Positions 53,522-63,422 of a DNA stretch of 64,000 nt are shown one piece after another (position 1 is the stretch's first letter; every line of letters begins with the position of its first letter). Source of the stretch: Seonamhaeicola aphaedonensis (GTDB lineage Bacteria > Bacteroidota > Bacteroidia > Flavobacteriales > Flavobacteriaceae); NCBI RefSeq assembly GCF_003386195.1, contig NZ_QRDX01000005.1, positions 98,915-162,914 of the forward strand, written 5' to 3'. A program made the position numbers and the translations under genes. The notes beneath the pieces are model-generated. The model searched no databases and was not told the DNA's origin. It saw only the letters and a program-made list of their open reading frames with translations.

Positions 53522-55090
53522 ATGAAGGTAAAAAGATTTATTATTTATAGTCTTTTAATAGTTGTGTTGTTCTCTTGTAAGGATAACAATCAAAAAACCA
53601 TAAGAGGAAACAAGGAAGATATCAATACCAATCCTAAAATTTTCCCATCTGTTATGGAAACAGACCAAAATTCAAACAAAAACAGATTCATTTTAATGTC
53701 TGATATTGGCCACGATCCAGACGATGAACAGCAATTTGTTCATTTGTTAATGTACTCCAATAAATTTGATTTGGAAGGATTAATAGCGGTAACAGGACGT
53801 TATTTTAGACCAAATCCCAAGGATACCGTAAAAGTGCTGATGCCAGAGTTATTTCATTATTATATTGACGGTTATGAAAAAGTATACCCAAATCTGCAAT
53901 TGCATGAAAAAGGATGGAAAACACCAGGGTATCTCCATAGCATTGTTGCTTCGGGTCAAGAGGGGAATGGTATGAAAGATGTTGGTTTAGGTAAAACTAG
54001 TGAAGGCTCTAAATTGATTATAGAGACTCTACTAAAAGATGATGATAGACCTATTTTTGTGCTTTCAAATGGCGGTATGAATACATTGGCGCAAGCGTTG
54101 TTCGACCTAAGAAATGATTACCCAAAAGAAAAATTAAAACCACTGATTTCTAAACTAAGAGTTTATGATAATTCGGGACAAGATGAAAGTGGTGCTTGGA
54201 TTTGTCATGAATTTCCAGACTTGTTTTATATTCGGGCTATCCATCAAAATAAAAGTTTTGGAGGACCTTCAAATACTAATCTAGGACCCCATATTTGGCA
54301 ACCTTACGAGTATAGTCCTTTTGGACAACATCAGTGGTTTAAAGAAAATTTGCAAACCAATCACGGTAAATTGGGTGTCTTATATCCAAATAGAAAAGTA
54401 GATAACACCTTTCATTTTATTGGGGGTGGTGGGACCATACCTTGGTTGGTGCTTGTTAATCCTGCATTATCTGACATGTCTGAAACTTCTTGGGGCGGTT
54501 GGGGCGGACGTTACTCAGCGAAGAAAAATGACAACCCACCATCTGGATTTTCAATTGTTGAAGCTGATGAACAACCGTATTTACCATACAAGGCTTATAC
54601 CGATGGAGACCCTATTGTAGATACCTGGACAAACCCCGATGATGGAAAAGTTTACGCCGATGAATACACGCCTGTTTGGCGTTGGCGCAAAGCTATTTGG
54701 AACGATTTAAAAGCTAGAATGGATTGGTGTGTTCAGCCTTTCAATAAAGCGAATCACCGTCCTGTGGCTGTATTAAATGGCGATAGTACCAATCAAATAG
54801 TAAAGTCAAAATATAACTATCATGAAGAGGTGATTTTAGATGCTACCGGTTCAACAGACCCAGATGGTGATAATTTGAGCTATAAGTGGTGGATATATCT
54901 CGAAGCTGGAAAAAAATCATACAACAAGCCCATAAAAATTGAAAATGATACCCAAATTAAAACATCATTTAAAATCCCCCTAGATGCAGCAGCCAGAGAA
55001 TTACATGTCATTTTAGAGGTGCATGATAATAATAGTATAGTGCCTTTAATTGAATATAGACGTATGGTCATTATTGTCACTAATTATTAA
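53522..55090 (+). CDS. DUF1593 / Sde0182-like lipoprotein (copy 3)
   Basis: A 522-aa lipoprotein (VLFSC, Cys19) with a longer linker (to about 55). ILMSDIGHDPDDEQQF replaces the ADMGNEPDE of the other copies, with more acidic residues at the presumed metal site. GGMNTLAQALFDL, IGGGGTIPWLVLVNPALSD and the C-terminal Ig-like domain (LDATGSTDPDGDNLSYKWWIYLEAG) are conserved. It closes the duplicated cassette and is followed by a terminator. Confidence 0.82.
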   Translation: MKVKRFIIYSLLIVVLFSCKDNNQKTIRGNKEDINTNPKIFPSVMETDQNSNKNRFILMSDIGHDPDDEQQFVHLLMYSNKFDLEGLIAVTGRYFRPNPKDTVKVLMPELFHYYIDGYEKVYPNLQLHEKGWKTPGYLHSIVASGQEGNGMKDVGLGKTSEGSKLIIETLLKDDDRPIFVLSNGGMNTLAQALFDLRNDYPKEKLKPLISKLRVYDNSGQDESGAWICHEFPDLFYIRAIHQNKSFGGPSNTNLGPHIWQPYEYSPFGQHQWFKENLQTNHGKLGVLYPNRKVDNTFHFIGGGGTIPWLVLVNPALSDMSETSWGGWGGRYSAKKNDNPPSGFSIVEADEQPYLPYKAYTDGDPIVDTWTNPDDGKVYADEYTPVWRWRKAIWNDLKARMDWCVQPFNKANHRPVAVLNGDSTNQIVKSKYNYHEEVILDATGSTDPDGDNLSYKWWIYLEAGKKSYNKPIKIENDTQIKTSFKIPLDAAARELHVILEVHDNNSIVPLIEYRRMVIIVTNY

Positions 55091-55093
55091 AGA

Positions 55094-55131
55094 GGCTAAC
55101 AGAATGGATCCTTCATTCTAATAGTCTTTTT
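55094..55131 (+). terminator. Terminator after the duplicated cassette
   Basis: A 13-nt arm (55094-55106) pairs with 55114-55126, with two internal mismatches and one G-U pair, a 7-nt loop, and five T residues after it. Confidence 0.6.
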
Positions 55132-55176
55132 AAAATCAATAAAGTGTATCAGTGTATTGTCTTTTTTTAATGACAG

Positions 55177-55213
55177 TACAGGATAGTTTTTTGCCAAAAA
55201 AACAGCATCTTGC
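55177..55213 (+). promoter_or_regulatory. PUL promoter 11: TACAGGATA-N20-CATCTTGC (weak -7)
   Basis: TACAGGATA at 55177-55185 is perfect, but the box 20 nt downstream (CATCTTGC, 55206-55213) is the poorest match of the set, there is no distal half-site at 10 bp, and the leader to 55281 is 67 nt. The promoter may rely more on its activator or start elsewhere. Confidence 0.5.
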
Positions 55214-55280
55214 TATGCGGTTTCAGTAACAATATAAAATTGAGTTTTAACTCAATCTTTAACAATTCAACTTTAGTGTA

Positions 55281-58070
55281 ATGACAAAATCAAGACTCTT
55301 TTTTGCAATATTTTCATATGTTGCTTTTACTTTTTTTTTATTGTCTTGTAATAACGAATTAAATCAAGCACCAGCATCACTGACTATTTCCGAAGGCTTT
55401 AAAAATCCTATGGGGTTTCATGACGATAAACCAACCTTTTCATGGCAACTTCCAGTTACAACAGATGTTAAGTCTCAATCGGCTTATCAAATAGTGGTTG
55501 CATCTTCAAGAGAATTATTACCTAATAATCCTGATTTGTGGGATTCTACAAAACAAGAAAGTAATCAATCAACCTTTATTGAATATAAAGGAACTGAATT
55601 GCAATCACGCCAAAAAGTATATTGGCAAGTGCGGTATTGGAATCAAGATGGCCATGTTTCAGAATGGAGCGACATTAATTTTTTTGAATTAGGTTTACTA
55701 AATAATTCGGACTGGAAAGCAAAGTGGGTTGGATTGGACACTGCAAAAGATAGTATTAAATGCGTTCGAAAGTTTTTAATGCACAGGCCACAATGTTTAA
55801 GAAAGGGGTTTGAAATTTCTACTGAAGTCGCGTCAGCGAGATTATACATTACAGCAAAAGGTGTTTTTGATGTGCACCTAAATGGAAAGGATGTAAGCGA
55901 TGATGTGATGCCTCCTGGTTGGACGCCCTATAACCACCGCATTGAGACTTTAACCTATGATGTTAGTGAATTAATAGCTTCTGGAAATAATGTTTTGGCA
56001 GTTGAATTGGCCTCTGGTTGGCATTCAGGAAGAATTAGTAGGGGCAATGCACTTTATGAAAATTTTGCATCACCAAAAATATTATGCCAGTTAGAAATTA
56101 CTTTGAAAGATGGCTCTAAACAAACCATTATTTCTGATGACACTTGGAAAGGCACAACCAACGGACCCACACGATTGGCAAGTATTTATGATGGCGAAGT
56201 TTATGATGCGAACCTTGAAATGCCAAATTGGACAACTACCAGTTTTGATGACTCAACATGGATTCAAACGGAAACAGATGTGATAACAGATTCTGTAAAG
56301 TTAGAACCCAAAAGGCACAACACAGTTAAAACTAGGACTACAATTGATAATGTAAAATTGGTTTCTGCAAAAAATAATACGGCTATTTTTAACTTCCAGC
56401 AAAATATAGTAGGAGTTCCTAAAGTAAAAGTTCCTATGAAAAAAGGAGATACTTTAAAAATTCGATTTTCCGAAATGTTGTTGAATGATGGTACGTTTTA
56501 TACAACAAATTATCGTTCAGCAAAATCAACAGATTATTATATAGCGTCAAAAGATGGTATTGTAGAATATACACCTAAGTTTACATTTCATGGTTTTCAA
56601 TTTTTAGAATTAAGTGGTTTTGATCAAAGTGCTAACCCTGAAGCAAGTTGGGTGCAAGGTTTAGCGCAATATTCCAATTTTGATCAAAACGGAACCTTTA
56701 CTTCTTCCCATGAAAAATTAAACCAATTGCAAAGTAACATTACTTGGGGTTTGCGAGATAATTTTTTTGATATCCCTACAGACTGCCCACAACGCGATGA
56801 GCGCCTAGGTTGGACAGGTGATGCCCAAGTTATTAGTCCAACAGCCATGTTTAATTATGATATGTATTCGTTTTGGTCGGCATGGTTGCAAAGTATGCGG
56901 GAAACACAATCGGAACACGAAAATGGCTTGATTCCATTTATCATTCCAGATGTACTTCAAAACAACAATGCCAGTTCTGGTTGGGGCGATGCCTGTGTTA
57001 TTATTCCCTGGGATTTATATCACCTTACAGGAGATAAAAGCTTACTTCATGAAAATTACGAAATGGGAAAGAAATGGATAGGATATTATCAGTCAAAGGC
57101 CAAAAATTTTATACCAAACATGCACTCTTTTGCAGATTGGTTGCAACCATTTCCAACGAAAGAAGGAAAAGAGGGCAATAAAGGTGATACGCCTAGAGAT
57201 TTAATTAACACCGCTTATTTTGGACATTCGGCACATTTAATATCTAAAATTGCAGGTATTTTAGGTAAAGAAGACGATGAAAAAAAATTCAAAGATTTGT
57301 ATAAAGCTGTTGCTAACGCTTTTGAAAATGAATTTTTTGATGAACAACATGGAAAGCTAAAAACCGAGCACGAAACACAAACAAGCTATTTGCTTGCTAT
57401 CTATTTTGATTTACTAAAACCTGAAACCAAGAAAAAAGCGCAACAACATTTATTGGCAACCATTAAAAAGGCAGACAATCACTTAGGAACAGGATTTTTA
57501 GGAACCCCTATTTTACCCAAGGTTTTAGATGATATGGGAGAAATAGATTTGATGTATAAAATTCTATTTAAAGAAACCTATCCATCGTGGTTTTACTCCA
57601 TAAACCAAGGCGCAACAACCATGTGGGAGCGCTGGAATAGTTATAGTCAAGCAGAGGGCTATAATCCACAGCCTATGAATAGTTTGAATCATTATGCTTA
57701 TGGTGCTATCGGCCAATGGATGTATGAACGAATAGCTGGTTTAGCATCTTTAGAGCCAGGATACAAGAAAATAAGAATTGCACCCATACCAAATACCGAG
57801 TTTTTAACATCGGCTTCTGCAAGTGTAAAATCCCCCTATGGTGAAGCATCTTCATCTTGGAACATTGAAAATGGTGAATTCACCTTGGATGTGGTTATTC
57901 CGCCCAATACCTCGGCCGAAGTTCAAATTCCTTTTGGAACTGAGGCTAATTTAATGGTAAACGGAAACAATTTCACGGAAACTTCAAATGTAAAATTAAT
58001 AAGTTCTGATAAAAATGTAGTTAAACTTTTAGCAGAACCAGGAACCTATAACTTCCAAACTAAATTTTAA
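55281..58070 (+). CDS. GH78 alpha-L-rhamnosidase, lipoprotein (tandem copy 1)
   Basis: A 929-aa lipoprotein (FLLSC, Cys23). Fn3-like N-domain (FSWQLPVTTDVKSQSAYQIVVASS), rhamnosidase N-terminal beta domains (YITAKGVFDVHLNGKDVSDDVMPPGWTPYN), then the six-hairpin domain with the full GH78 signature DCPQRDERLGWTGDAQ (Asp501, Asp506, Glu507, Asp514) and MWERWNSY (Glu783) followed by NSLNHYAYGAIGQWMYE. A C-terminal beta domain ends the chain. The next gene, 3 nt downstream, is a close paralogue, so the pair arose by tandem duplication. Expected to release L-rhamnose from oligosaccharides in the periplasm. Confidence 0.93.
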   Translation: MTKSRLFFAIFSYVAFTFFLLSCNNELNQAPASLTISEGFKNPMGFHDDKPTFSWQLPVTTDVKSQSAYQIVVASSRELLPNNPDLWDSTKQESNQSTFIEYKGTELQSRQKVYWQVRYWNQDGHVSEWSDINFFELGLLNNSDWKAKWVGLDTAKDSIKCVRKFLMHRPQCLRKGFEISTEVASARLYITAKGVFDVHLNGKDVSDDVMPPGWTPYNHRIETLTYDVSELIASGNNVLAVELASGWHSGRISRGNALYENFASPKILCQLEITLKDGSKQTIISDDTWKGTTNGPTRLASIYDGEVYDANLEMPNWTTTSFDDSTWIQTETDVITDSVKLEPKRHNTVKTRTTIDNVKLVSAKNNTAIFNFQQNIVGVPKVKVPMKKGDTLKIRFSEMLLNDGTFYTTNYRSAKSTDYYIASKDGIVEYTPKFTFHGFQFLELSGFDQSANPEASWVQGLAQYSNFDQNGTFTSSHEKLNQLQSNITWGLRDNFFDIPTDCPQRDERLGWTGDAQVISPTAMFNYDMYSFWSAWLQSMRETQSEHENGLIPFIIPDVLQNNNASSGWGDACVIIPWDLYHLTGDKSLLHENYEMGKKWIGYYQSKAKNFIPNMHSFADWLQPFPTKEGKEGNKGDTPRDLINTAYFGHSAHLISKIAGILGKEDDEKKFKDLYKAVANAFENEFFDEQHGKLKTEHETQTSYLLAIYFDLLKPETKKKAQQHLLATIKKADNHLGTGFLGTPILPKVLDDMGEIDLMYKILFKETYPSWFYSINQGATTMWERWNSYSQAEGYNPQPMNSLNHYAYGAIGQWMYERIAGLASLEPGYKKIRIAPIPNTEFLTSASASVKSPYGEASSSWNIENGEFTLDVVIPPNTSAEVQIPFGTEANLMVNGNNFTETSNVKLISSDKNVVKLLAEPGTYNFQTKF

Positions 58071-58073
58071 ATC

Positions 58074-60827
58074 ATGTTTAAAAAATCAAATTTCAAATTC
58101 TTTGTATATGCAGTAAGCGCTTTTATTTTTTTGAATATGGCATCATGCAAAGAACAAGTTGTATTGAGAGCTCCCGAAAATTTAACCATTTCCGAGGGGT
58201 TTGAAAATCCTTTAGGATTTTACGATGCTAATCCAACCTTCTCTTGGAAATTACCAGTCTTAGAAACTGTAAAAAGTCAGTCGGCTTATCATTTAGTAGT
58301 GGCATCTAGTGAGGATATGTTGCCTGATAATCCTGATTTGTGGGATTCTGGTAAGCAAGTTACAGACCAATCGGTTTGGATAAACTACGATGGTAAATCT
58401 TTACAATCGCGTCAAAAAGTTTATTGGCAAGTAAAATATTGGAATCAAGATGAAGAAGGTTCTAACTGGAGTGAAATAAATCATTTCGAATTGGGCTTGT
58501 TAAGTAATGAGGATTGGAAAGCCCAATGGGCTGGCTTAGATACTGCTAAAGATAGTATAAGAGGAAGAGAGAAAGTTTTGATACATAAACCGCAATATTT
58601 GAGAAAAGGCTTTGAGTTATCCAATGATGTGGCATCGGCCAGATTATATATCACGGCAAAAGGTGTTTTTGATGTGGTTATTAATGGTCAAGATGTAAGT
58701 GACGATGTTATGTCTCCTGGATTTACATCTTATGATATACGCATAGAAACATTAACTTATGACGTTACCGATTTAATAGAGTCTGGTCAAAATACTATTG
58801 GCGTTGAATTAGCATCAGGGTGGTATTCTGGCCGTTTACTATGGGGAAATCCACCATGGGATAATACTATTTCTCCAAAAGTTCTCGTGCAGTTGGAAAT
58901 GACCATGAAAGATGGTTCAAAAGAAATTGTAATTTCTGATAAAACTTGGAAAGGAACAAGCAATGGACCACTTCAGTTCGCTGAAATTTATGACGGGGAA
59001 ATCTATGATTCGAATTTTGAAATGCCTAATTGGACAACCAATAATTTTGATGACAAAAATTGGACTCCTGTTGAAGTTACACAAATTGATAATCATGTAA
59101 AACTAGAGCCAAAACGTCATACCACTGTTAAAGATAAAATTAAACTGGTGCCTGAGGAGATTGTAAAAAAGAATGGCGCCGTAATATTCAATTTAAAACA
59201 AAACATGGTTGGAGTGCCCTTGGTGAAAGTGCCCATGAAAAAGGGTGACACACTAAAAATAAGGTTTTCTGAAATGCTATCACCAGATGGTACATTTTAT
59301 ACCGATAATTACAGAAGTGCCCATTCTACTGATTATTATGTGGCTTCTGAGAATGGGACGATTGAGTATCAACCCAAATTTACATTTCATGGTTTTAGTT
59401 ATATTGAGCTAAGTGGTTATGATGATTCAAAAGAGCCACAAAAAGATTGGGTAACTGGCATAGTTCAATTTTCAGATTTTGAAGAAAATGGTACGTTTAA
59501 CTCTTCACACGAAAAATTAAATCAATTACAGAGTAATATTGTTTGGGGATTACGAGGAAACTTTTTAGATATCCCTACCGATTGCCCACAACGTAACGAA
59601 CGTTTGGGTTGGACAGGTGATGCGCAAGTATTTGGGCCAACATCTATGTTTAATGCCGATGTGTATAAATTTTGGGCTAGTTGGTTGCAAAGTGTACGAG
59701 AGGCACAACTTGAAGATGGTGCTATTCCTTGGACGGTTCCTGATGCACGAGGTAATAAGATTGCTAGTTCCGGGTGGGGCGATGTATGTACCATCATTCC
59801 CTGGAAAATTTATCTAAGAACAGGAGATATTGGTTTTTTAGAGGATAATTTTGAAATGATGAAAAAGTGGGTAGCACACCACGAACTGAAATCTAAAGAC
59901 TATGTGTCGAATATGATGTCCTTTTCAGATTGGTTACAACCATTTCCTGAAGAAGGTGGTACAAGAGGAGATACATCCAAAGAGTTGATTGGCACTGCCT
60001 TTTTTGCTCATTCAGCTGAATTAACAGCTAAAACAGCCGAAGCTTTAGGCAAAAAAGAAGAGCAAGGAAAATATGAAGAAGTCTTTAAAAAAGTTTCTAA
60101 AGCTTTTGATAAAGCATTTTTTGATGAATCAGGAAAATTAAAAGAAGGTTTAGAAACCCAAACATCTTACCTATTAGCTCTTGCTTTCGAATTACTACCT
60201 GAAAATAAACGAAAAAATGCGGAAGACAATTTATTGAGAAAGTTGGAGGATGCAGACAATCACTTAAGAACTGGTTTTTTAGGAACACCGTTGTTGTCTC
60301 AAGTATTAGACGACATGGACAAAACGGATTTAATGTATCAATTATTGTTCAATGAAACCTACCCATCATGGTTCTATTCTATTAACCAAGGTGCTACTAC
60401 TATTTGGGAGCGTTGGAATAGTTATGATAAAGAAAAAGGATATAACCCTATGAGCATGAATAGTTTGAATCATTATGCGTATGGGGCCATTGGAGAATGG
60501 ATGTATGAAAGAATAGGAGGGATTGCACCACTGGAAGCAGGATATAAAGTAATTAGAATCGCACCTGTTCCTAAAGAACCTTTAACTTCTGCATCAGCAT
60601 CATTAAATACACCTTACGGAGAAGCATCCTCTTCATGGGAAGTAAAAGGAAATGAATTTCAATTACAGGTGGTTGTGCCTCCAAATACAACTGCAAAGGT
60701 TGTTTTACCAGGAACTCCAGAGTCTATCGAAGAAACAAATAGTATTGAACCAATAACCAATGAAGCTGGTAATTATGAATTCTTAGTACAACCAGGAACA
60801 TATAGTTTTACATCTAAGTTGCCATGA
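58074..60827 (+). CDS. GH78 alpha-L-rhamnosidase, lipoprotein (tandem copy 2)
   Basis: A 917-aa paralogue of the preceding gene with the same domain order. Lipobox MASC (Cys25). The signature reads DCPQRNERLGWTGDAQ (Asp503, Asn508, Glu509, Asp516): the Asp before the Glu in copy 1 is Asn here, while Glu509 and Asp516 are kept. IWERWNSY supplies Glu779. Differences in the rim (for example LLWGNPPWDN against ISRGNALYEN) suggest a changed subsite. Its stop overlaps the next start (ATGA at 60824), indicating translational coupling to the GH43 gene. Confidence 0.92.
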   Translation: MFKKSNFKFFVYAVSAFIFLNMASCKEQVVLRAPENLTISEGFENPLGFYDANPTFSWKLPVLETVKSQSAYHLVVASSEDMLPDNPDLWDSGKQVTDQSVWINYDGKSLQSRQKVYWQVKYWNQDEEGSNWSEINHFELGLLSNEDWKAQWAGLDTAKDSIRGREKVLIHKPQYLRKGFELSNDVASARLYITAKGVFDVVINGQDVSDDVMSPGFTSYDIRIETLTYDVTDLIESGQNTIGVELASGWYSGRLLWGNPPWDNTISPKVLVQLEMTMKDGSKEIVISDKTWKGTSNGPLQFAEIYDGEIYDSNFEMPNWTTNNFDDKNWTPVEVTQIDNHVKLEPKRHTTVKDKIKLVPEEIVKKNGAVIFNLKQNMVGVPLVKVPMKKGDTLKIRFSEMLSPDGTFYTDNYRSAHSTDYYVASENGTIEYQPKFTFHGFSYIELSGYDDSKEPQKDWVTGIVQFSDFEENGTFNSSHEKLNQLQSNIVWGLRGNFLDIPTDCPQRNERLGWTGDAQVFGPTSMFNADVYKFWASWLQSVREAQLEDGAIPWTVPDARGNKIASSGWGDVCTIIPWKIYLRTGDIGFLEDNFEMMKKWVAHHELKSKDYVSNMMSFSDWLQPFPEEGGTRGDTSKELIGTAFFAHSAELTAKTAEALGKKEEQGKYEEVFKKVSKAFDKAFFDESGKLKEGLETQTSYLLALAFELLPENKRKNAEDNLLRKLEDADNHLRTGFLGTPLLSQVLDDMDKTDLMYQLLFNETYPSWFYSINQGATTIWERWNSYDKEKGYNPMSMNSLNHYAYGAIGEWMYERIGGIAPLEAGYKVIRIAPVPKEPLTSASASLNTPYGEASSSWEVKGNEFQLQVVVPPNTTAKVVLPGTPESIEETNSIEPITNEAGNYEFLVQPGTYSFTSKLP

Positions 60828-61801
60828 AAAAAGGATTTTTTATAATAGCTATTCTCTTAATTTCAGTGTTTTCTTTTTTAAGTTTCAATAGTAAAATAGG
60901 AACTTCAAAAGTTGAGAGTGCAACTAAAATGGATTGGCCAAACCAGAGTGAGGGTAATAACCCTGTAATTCGTCACATTCGTACAGCAGACCCATCTGCA
61001 CATATATGGAATGACGGCAAGGTTTGGATGTATACATCACGTGATATGGAAGATGCTACATTTTACGATTCTATGGATGGTTATCGGGCTTTTTCTTCAA
61101 CCGATATGGTCAACTGGATAGATCATGGCGAAGTGTTGCACTCTAAGGATATTTCTTGGGGCGTCCCAGGATGGATGTGGGCACCAACGGCTATTTACAA
61201 AAAAAACAAATACTATTTACTTTATCCACATTCTGTAAAAGGCTCAAAAGACGATATGCGATGTGGGGTGGCCATCAGTGATGTTCCAGAAGGTCCATTT
61301 AAGGATATAGGCTGGATTGATGGTGTAGAAGGCCAATGGTTAGACCCTTGTGTTTTTGAAGATGAAGATGGCAAAGTCTATTTATATTGGGGTGTTAGAG
61401 AGCCTAAAGTAGCACGTTTAAAAGATAATCTTTTAGAATTAGATGAAAAACCAAGAACCGTTGAATATGGTAACACAAACTTTTTTGAAGCCAGTTATAT
61501 GCATAAACGTAATGGAAAATATTACTTCTCGTATAACGCTGGTTTAGGTGGTTTTTATGCAATGGGAGACAATCCTTACGGACCATTTGAATACAAAGGG
61601 GCTATCAATCCAAAACAACGGCAAGACCATCATTCTATTATAAATTACAAAGGAAAAGATTATTTCTTTTACCATTGGCAAAATTGGAATGGCGGTTCAA
61701 AGTTTAGTAGAAATGTAGCTATTGAGTATCTCTATTATAATGAAGATGGCACTATTCAAGAAATTTTTGCCTCTGAAGAAGGTGTTAAGAAAGTTGAATA
61801 A
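60824..61801 (+). CDS. GH43-family glycosidase, exported single-domain
   Basis: A 325-aa five-bladed propeller enzyme with a non-lipidated signal (MKKGFFIIAILLISVFSFLSF). The three acidic residues are identifiable: base Asp56 in RTADPSAHIW, pKa modulator Asp174 in WLDPCVFEDEDGKVYLYWG, general acid Glu222 in FFEASYMHKRNGKYYFSY. It lacks the C-terminal beta-sandwich of the GH43 at 14195. Four-base overlap with the GH78 gene suggests a shared task, such as removing a side-chain pentose before or after rhamnose release. Confidence 0.9.
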   Translation: MKKGFFIIAILLISVFSFLSFNSKIGTSKVESATKMDWPNQSEGNNPVIRHIRTADPSAHIWNDGKVWMYTSRDMEDATFYDSMDGYRAFSSTDMVNWIDHGEVLHSKDISWGVPGWMWAPTAIYKKNKYYLLYPHSVKGSKDDMRCGVAISDVPEGPFKDIGWIDGVEGQWLDPCVFEDEDGKVYLYWGVREPKVARLKDNLLELDEKPRTVEYGNTNFFEASYMHKRNGKYYFSYNAGLGGFYAMGDNPYGPFEYKGAINPKQRQDHHSIINYKGKDYFFYHWQNWNGGSKFSRNVAIEYLYYNEDGTIQEIFASEEGVKKVE

Positions 61802-61820
61802 TACTATCTAAGATCATAAA

Positions 61821-63275
61821 ATGAAAAAAATAGTAGTCATAGTTTGCTTATTAATTAGTGCACAAAGTTTAGTTTTTTCTCAAAAAAAAGAGCCCCCTAA
61901 TATTTTGGTGTTTTATATAGATGATTTAAGAGCAGAATTAGGTTGCTATGGAAGTGAAACAGCAATTACTCCAAATATAGATAAACTCTCTAATGATGGT
62001 ATTATGTTCAATAAGGCATATACCCAACAAGCCATTTGTGCGCCCTCCAGAATGAGTACCTTAACAGGTTTGCGTCCAGAAACTTTAGGAATTTATAGCA
62101 TTTTTACCCCTTTACGAAAAGTACATAAAGATGTAGTTACTTTACCACAATTGTTCAGACAAAATGGATACAAGACTATTAGTACAGGTAAAGTTTATCA
62201 TCATACCATAGATGATAAAGAAAGTTGGACTCAACTGGTGGTAAGACCATCCAAGAGATATTTGAAACCAGAAAGTCTAAAAGCTATTGCAGATTTAAAA
62301 TCAGGGGGTAATAAAAATCCTAAAGGACCCGCTTTCGAAGATGCCGATGTTGCAGATGAAGCCTATGTAGATGGAGAAATAGCAAACAATGCTATTAAAA
62401 TGTTGAACAAATACAAGGATGATAAATTTTTACTATTCGTAGGTTTTACAAAACCTCATTTGCCTTTTAATGCGCCTAAAAAGTATTGGGATATGCATGA
62501 CAAAAGCAAGTTTGACATTCCTTCAAAAGAAAAACCAGAAGGAATGTACAGATTGGCTTTAAGCCAATGGGGCGAGTTAAAAGGATACCATGGTATACCT
62601 AAAGAAGACCCTTTAAATGATGATATTACAAGAACACTAATACATGGTTACCATGCCTGTGTAAGTTATATGGATGCTCAAGTGGGTAAGGTGATGCAAA
62701 CCTTAGAAGAATTGGACTTACGTAAAAATACCATGATTGTTTTTATGAGCGACCATGGTTATAAAATTGGCGAATATGGGGCATGGTGTAAACACTCTAA
62801 TGTAGAAATTGATGTTCGTGTACCTTTAATTATAAGCCGTGAAACCAATGATAAAAATCGTGTAGCTGGCCAAATGTCTAATGCCTTGGTGGAAAATGTA
62901 GATATCTTTTCAACGTTAACAGAAATTTGTGGATTAGAGAGTCCTAAATCTGATGGTAAAAGTTTAATCCCGGTATTAAATAATCCTGAAATAAAATGGG
63001 ATGAAATTGCTACAAGTGTGTATGCTAGAGGTAAAAATATTATGGGTTGTACTGCCACAGATGGTAATTGGCGTTATACAGAATGGCGGGATTCTAATAG
63101 CCATGAAATTTTAGGAGCAGAATTATATGAACATAAAAACAGTTTGTTATCTTTTGAAAACCTCTCTGGTAATGAAGGTTATAAAGACGTTGAGGAAAGC
63201 ATGAAAACACTTTTGGAATCACAATTCCCAAGAGATGCTAAACCATTTCCACAAAACGATATTCCCAGAAATTAA
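61821..63275 (+). CDS. S1-family sulfatase, iduronate-2-sulfatase-like
   Basis: A 484-aa exported sulfatase (signal to about LVFSQ, 21; not a lipoprotein). [15 protein letters not shown] gives metal ligands Asp34-Asp35; CAPSR (73-77) holds the formylglycine precursor Cys73, within [39 protein letters not shown] and [19 protein letters not shown] follow the iduronate-2-sulfatase-like (S1_7) pattern. In ulvan-type pathways S1_7 enzymes act on sulfated rhamnose next to uronates; that is family-level knowledge and not proof here. Last gene of the GH78-GH78-GH43 unit. Confidence 0.9.
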   Translation: MKKIVVIVCLLISAQSLVFSQKKEPPNILVFYIDDLRAELGCYGSETAITPNIDKLSNDGIMFNKAYTQQAICAPSRMSTLTGLRPETLGIYSIFTPLRKVHKDVVTLPQLFRQNGYKTISTGKVYHHTIDDKESWTQLVVRPSKRYLKPESLKAIADLKSGGNKNPKGPAFEDADVADEAYVDGEIANNAIKMLNKYKDDKFLLFVGFTKPHLPFNAPKKYWDMHDKSKFDIPSKEKPEGMYRLALSQWGELKGYHGIPKEDPLNDDITRTLIHGYHACVSYMDAQVGKVMQTLEELDLRKNTMIVFMSDHGYKIGEYGAWCKHSNVEIDVRVPLIISRETNDKNRVAGQMSNALVENVDIFSTLTEICGLESPKSDGKSLIPVLNNPEIKWDEIATSVYARGKNIMGCTATDGNWRYTEWRDSNSHEILGAELYEHKNSLLSFENLSGNEGYKDVEESMKTLLESQFPRDAKPFPQNDIPRN

Positions 63276-63422
63276 TAAATACAAGAATTCATCATTTACA
63301 AAACAACCACTTAAATATATATGTAGTAGGAATTAGTGTTAAAAAATTTTTGGTTACCCTAATTTAGATTTTTGGTTTGGTAGGCTTTCATAATTTTGGA
63401 ATGACTAAAAACTATTTAAGCC

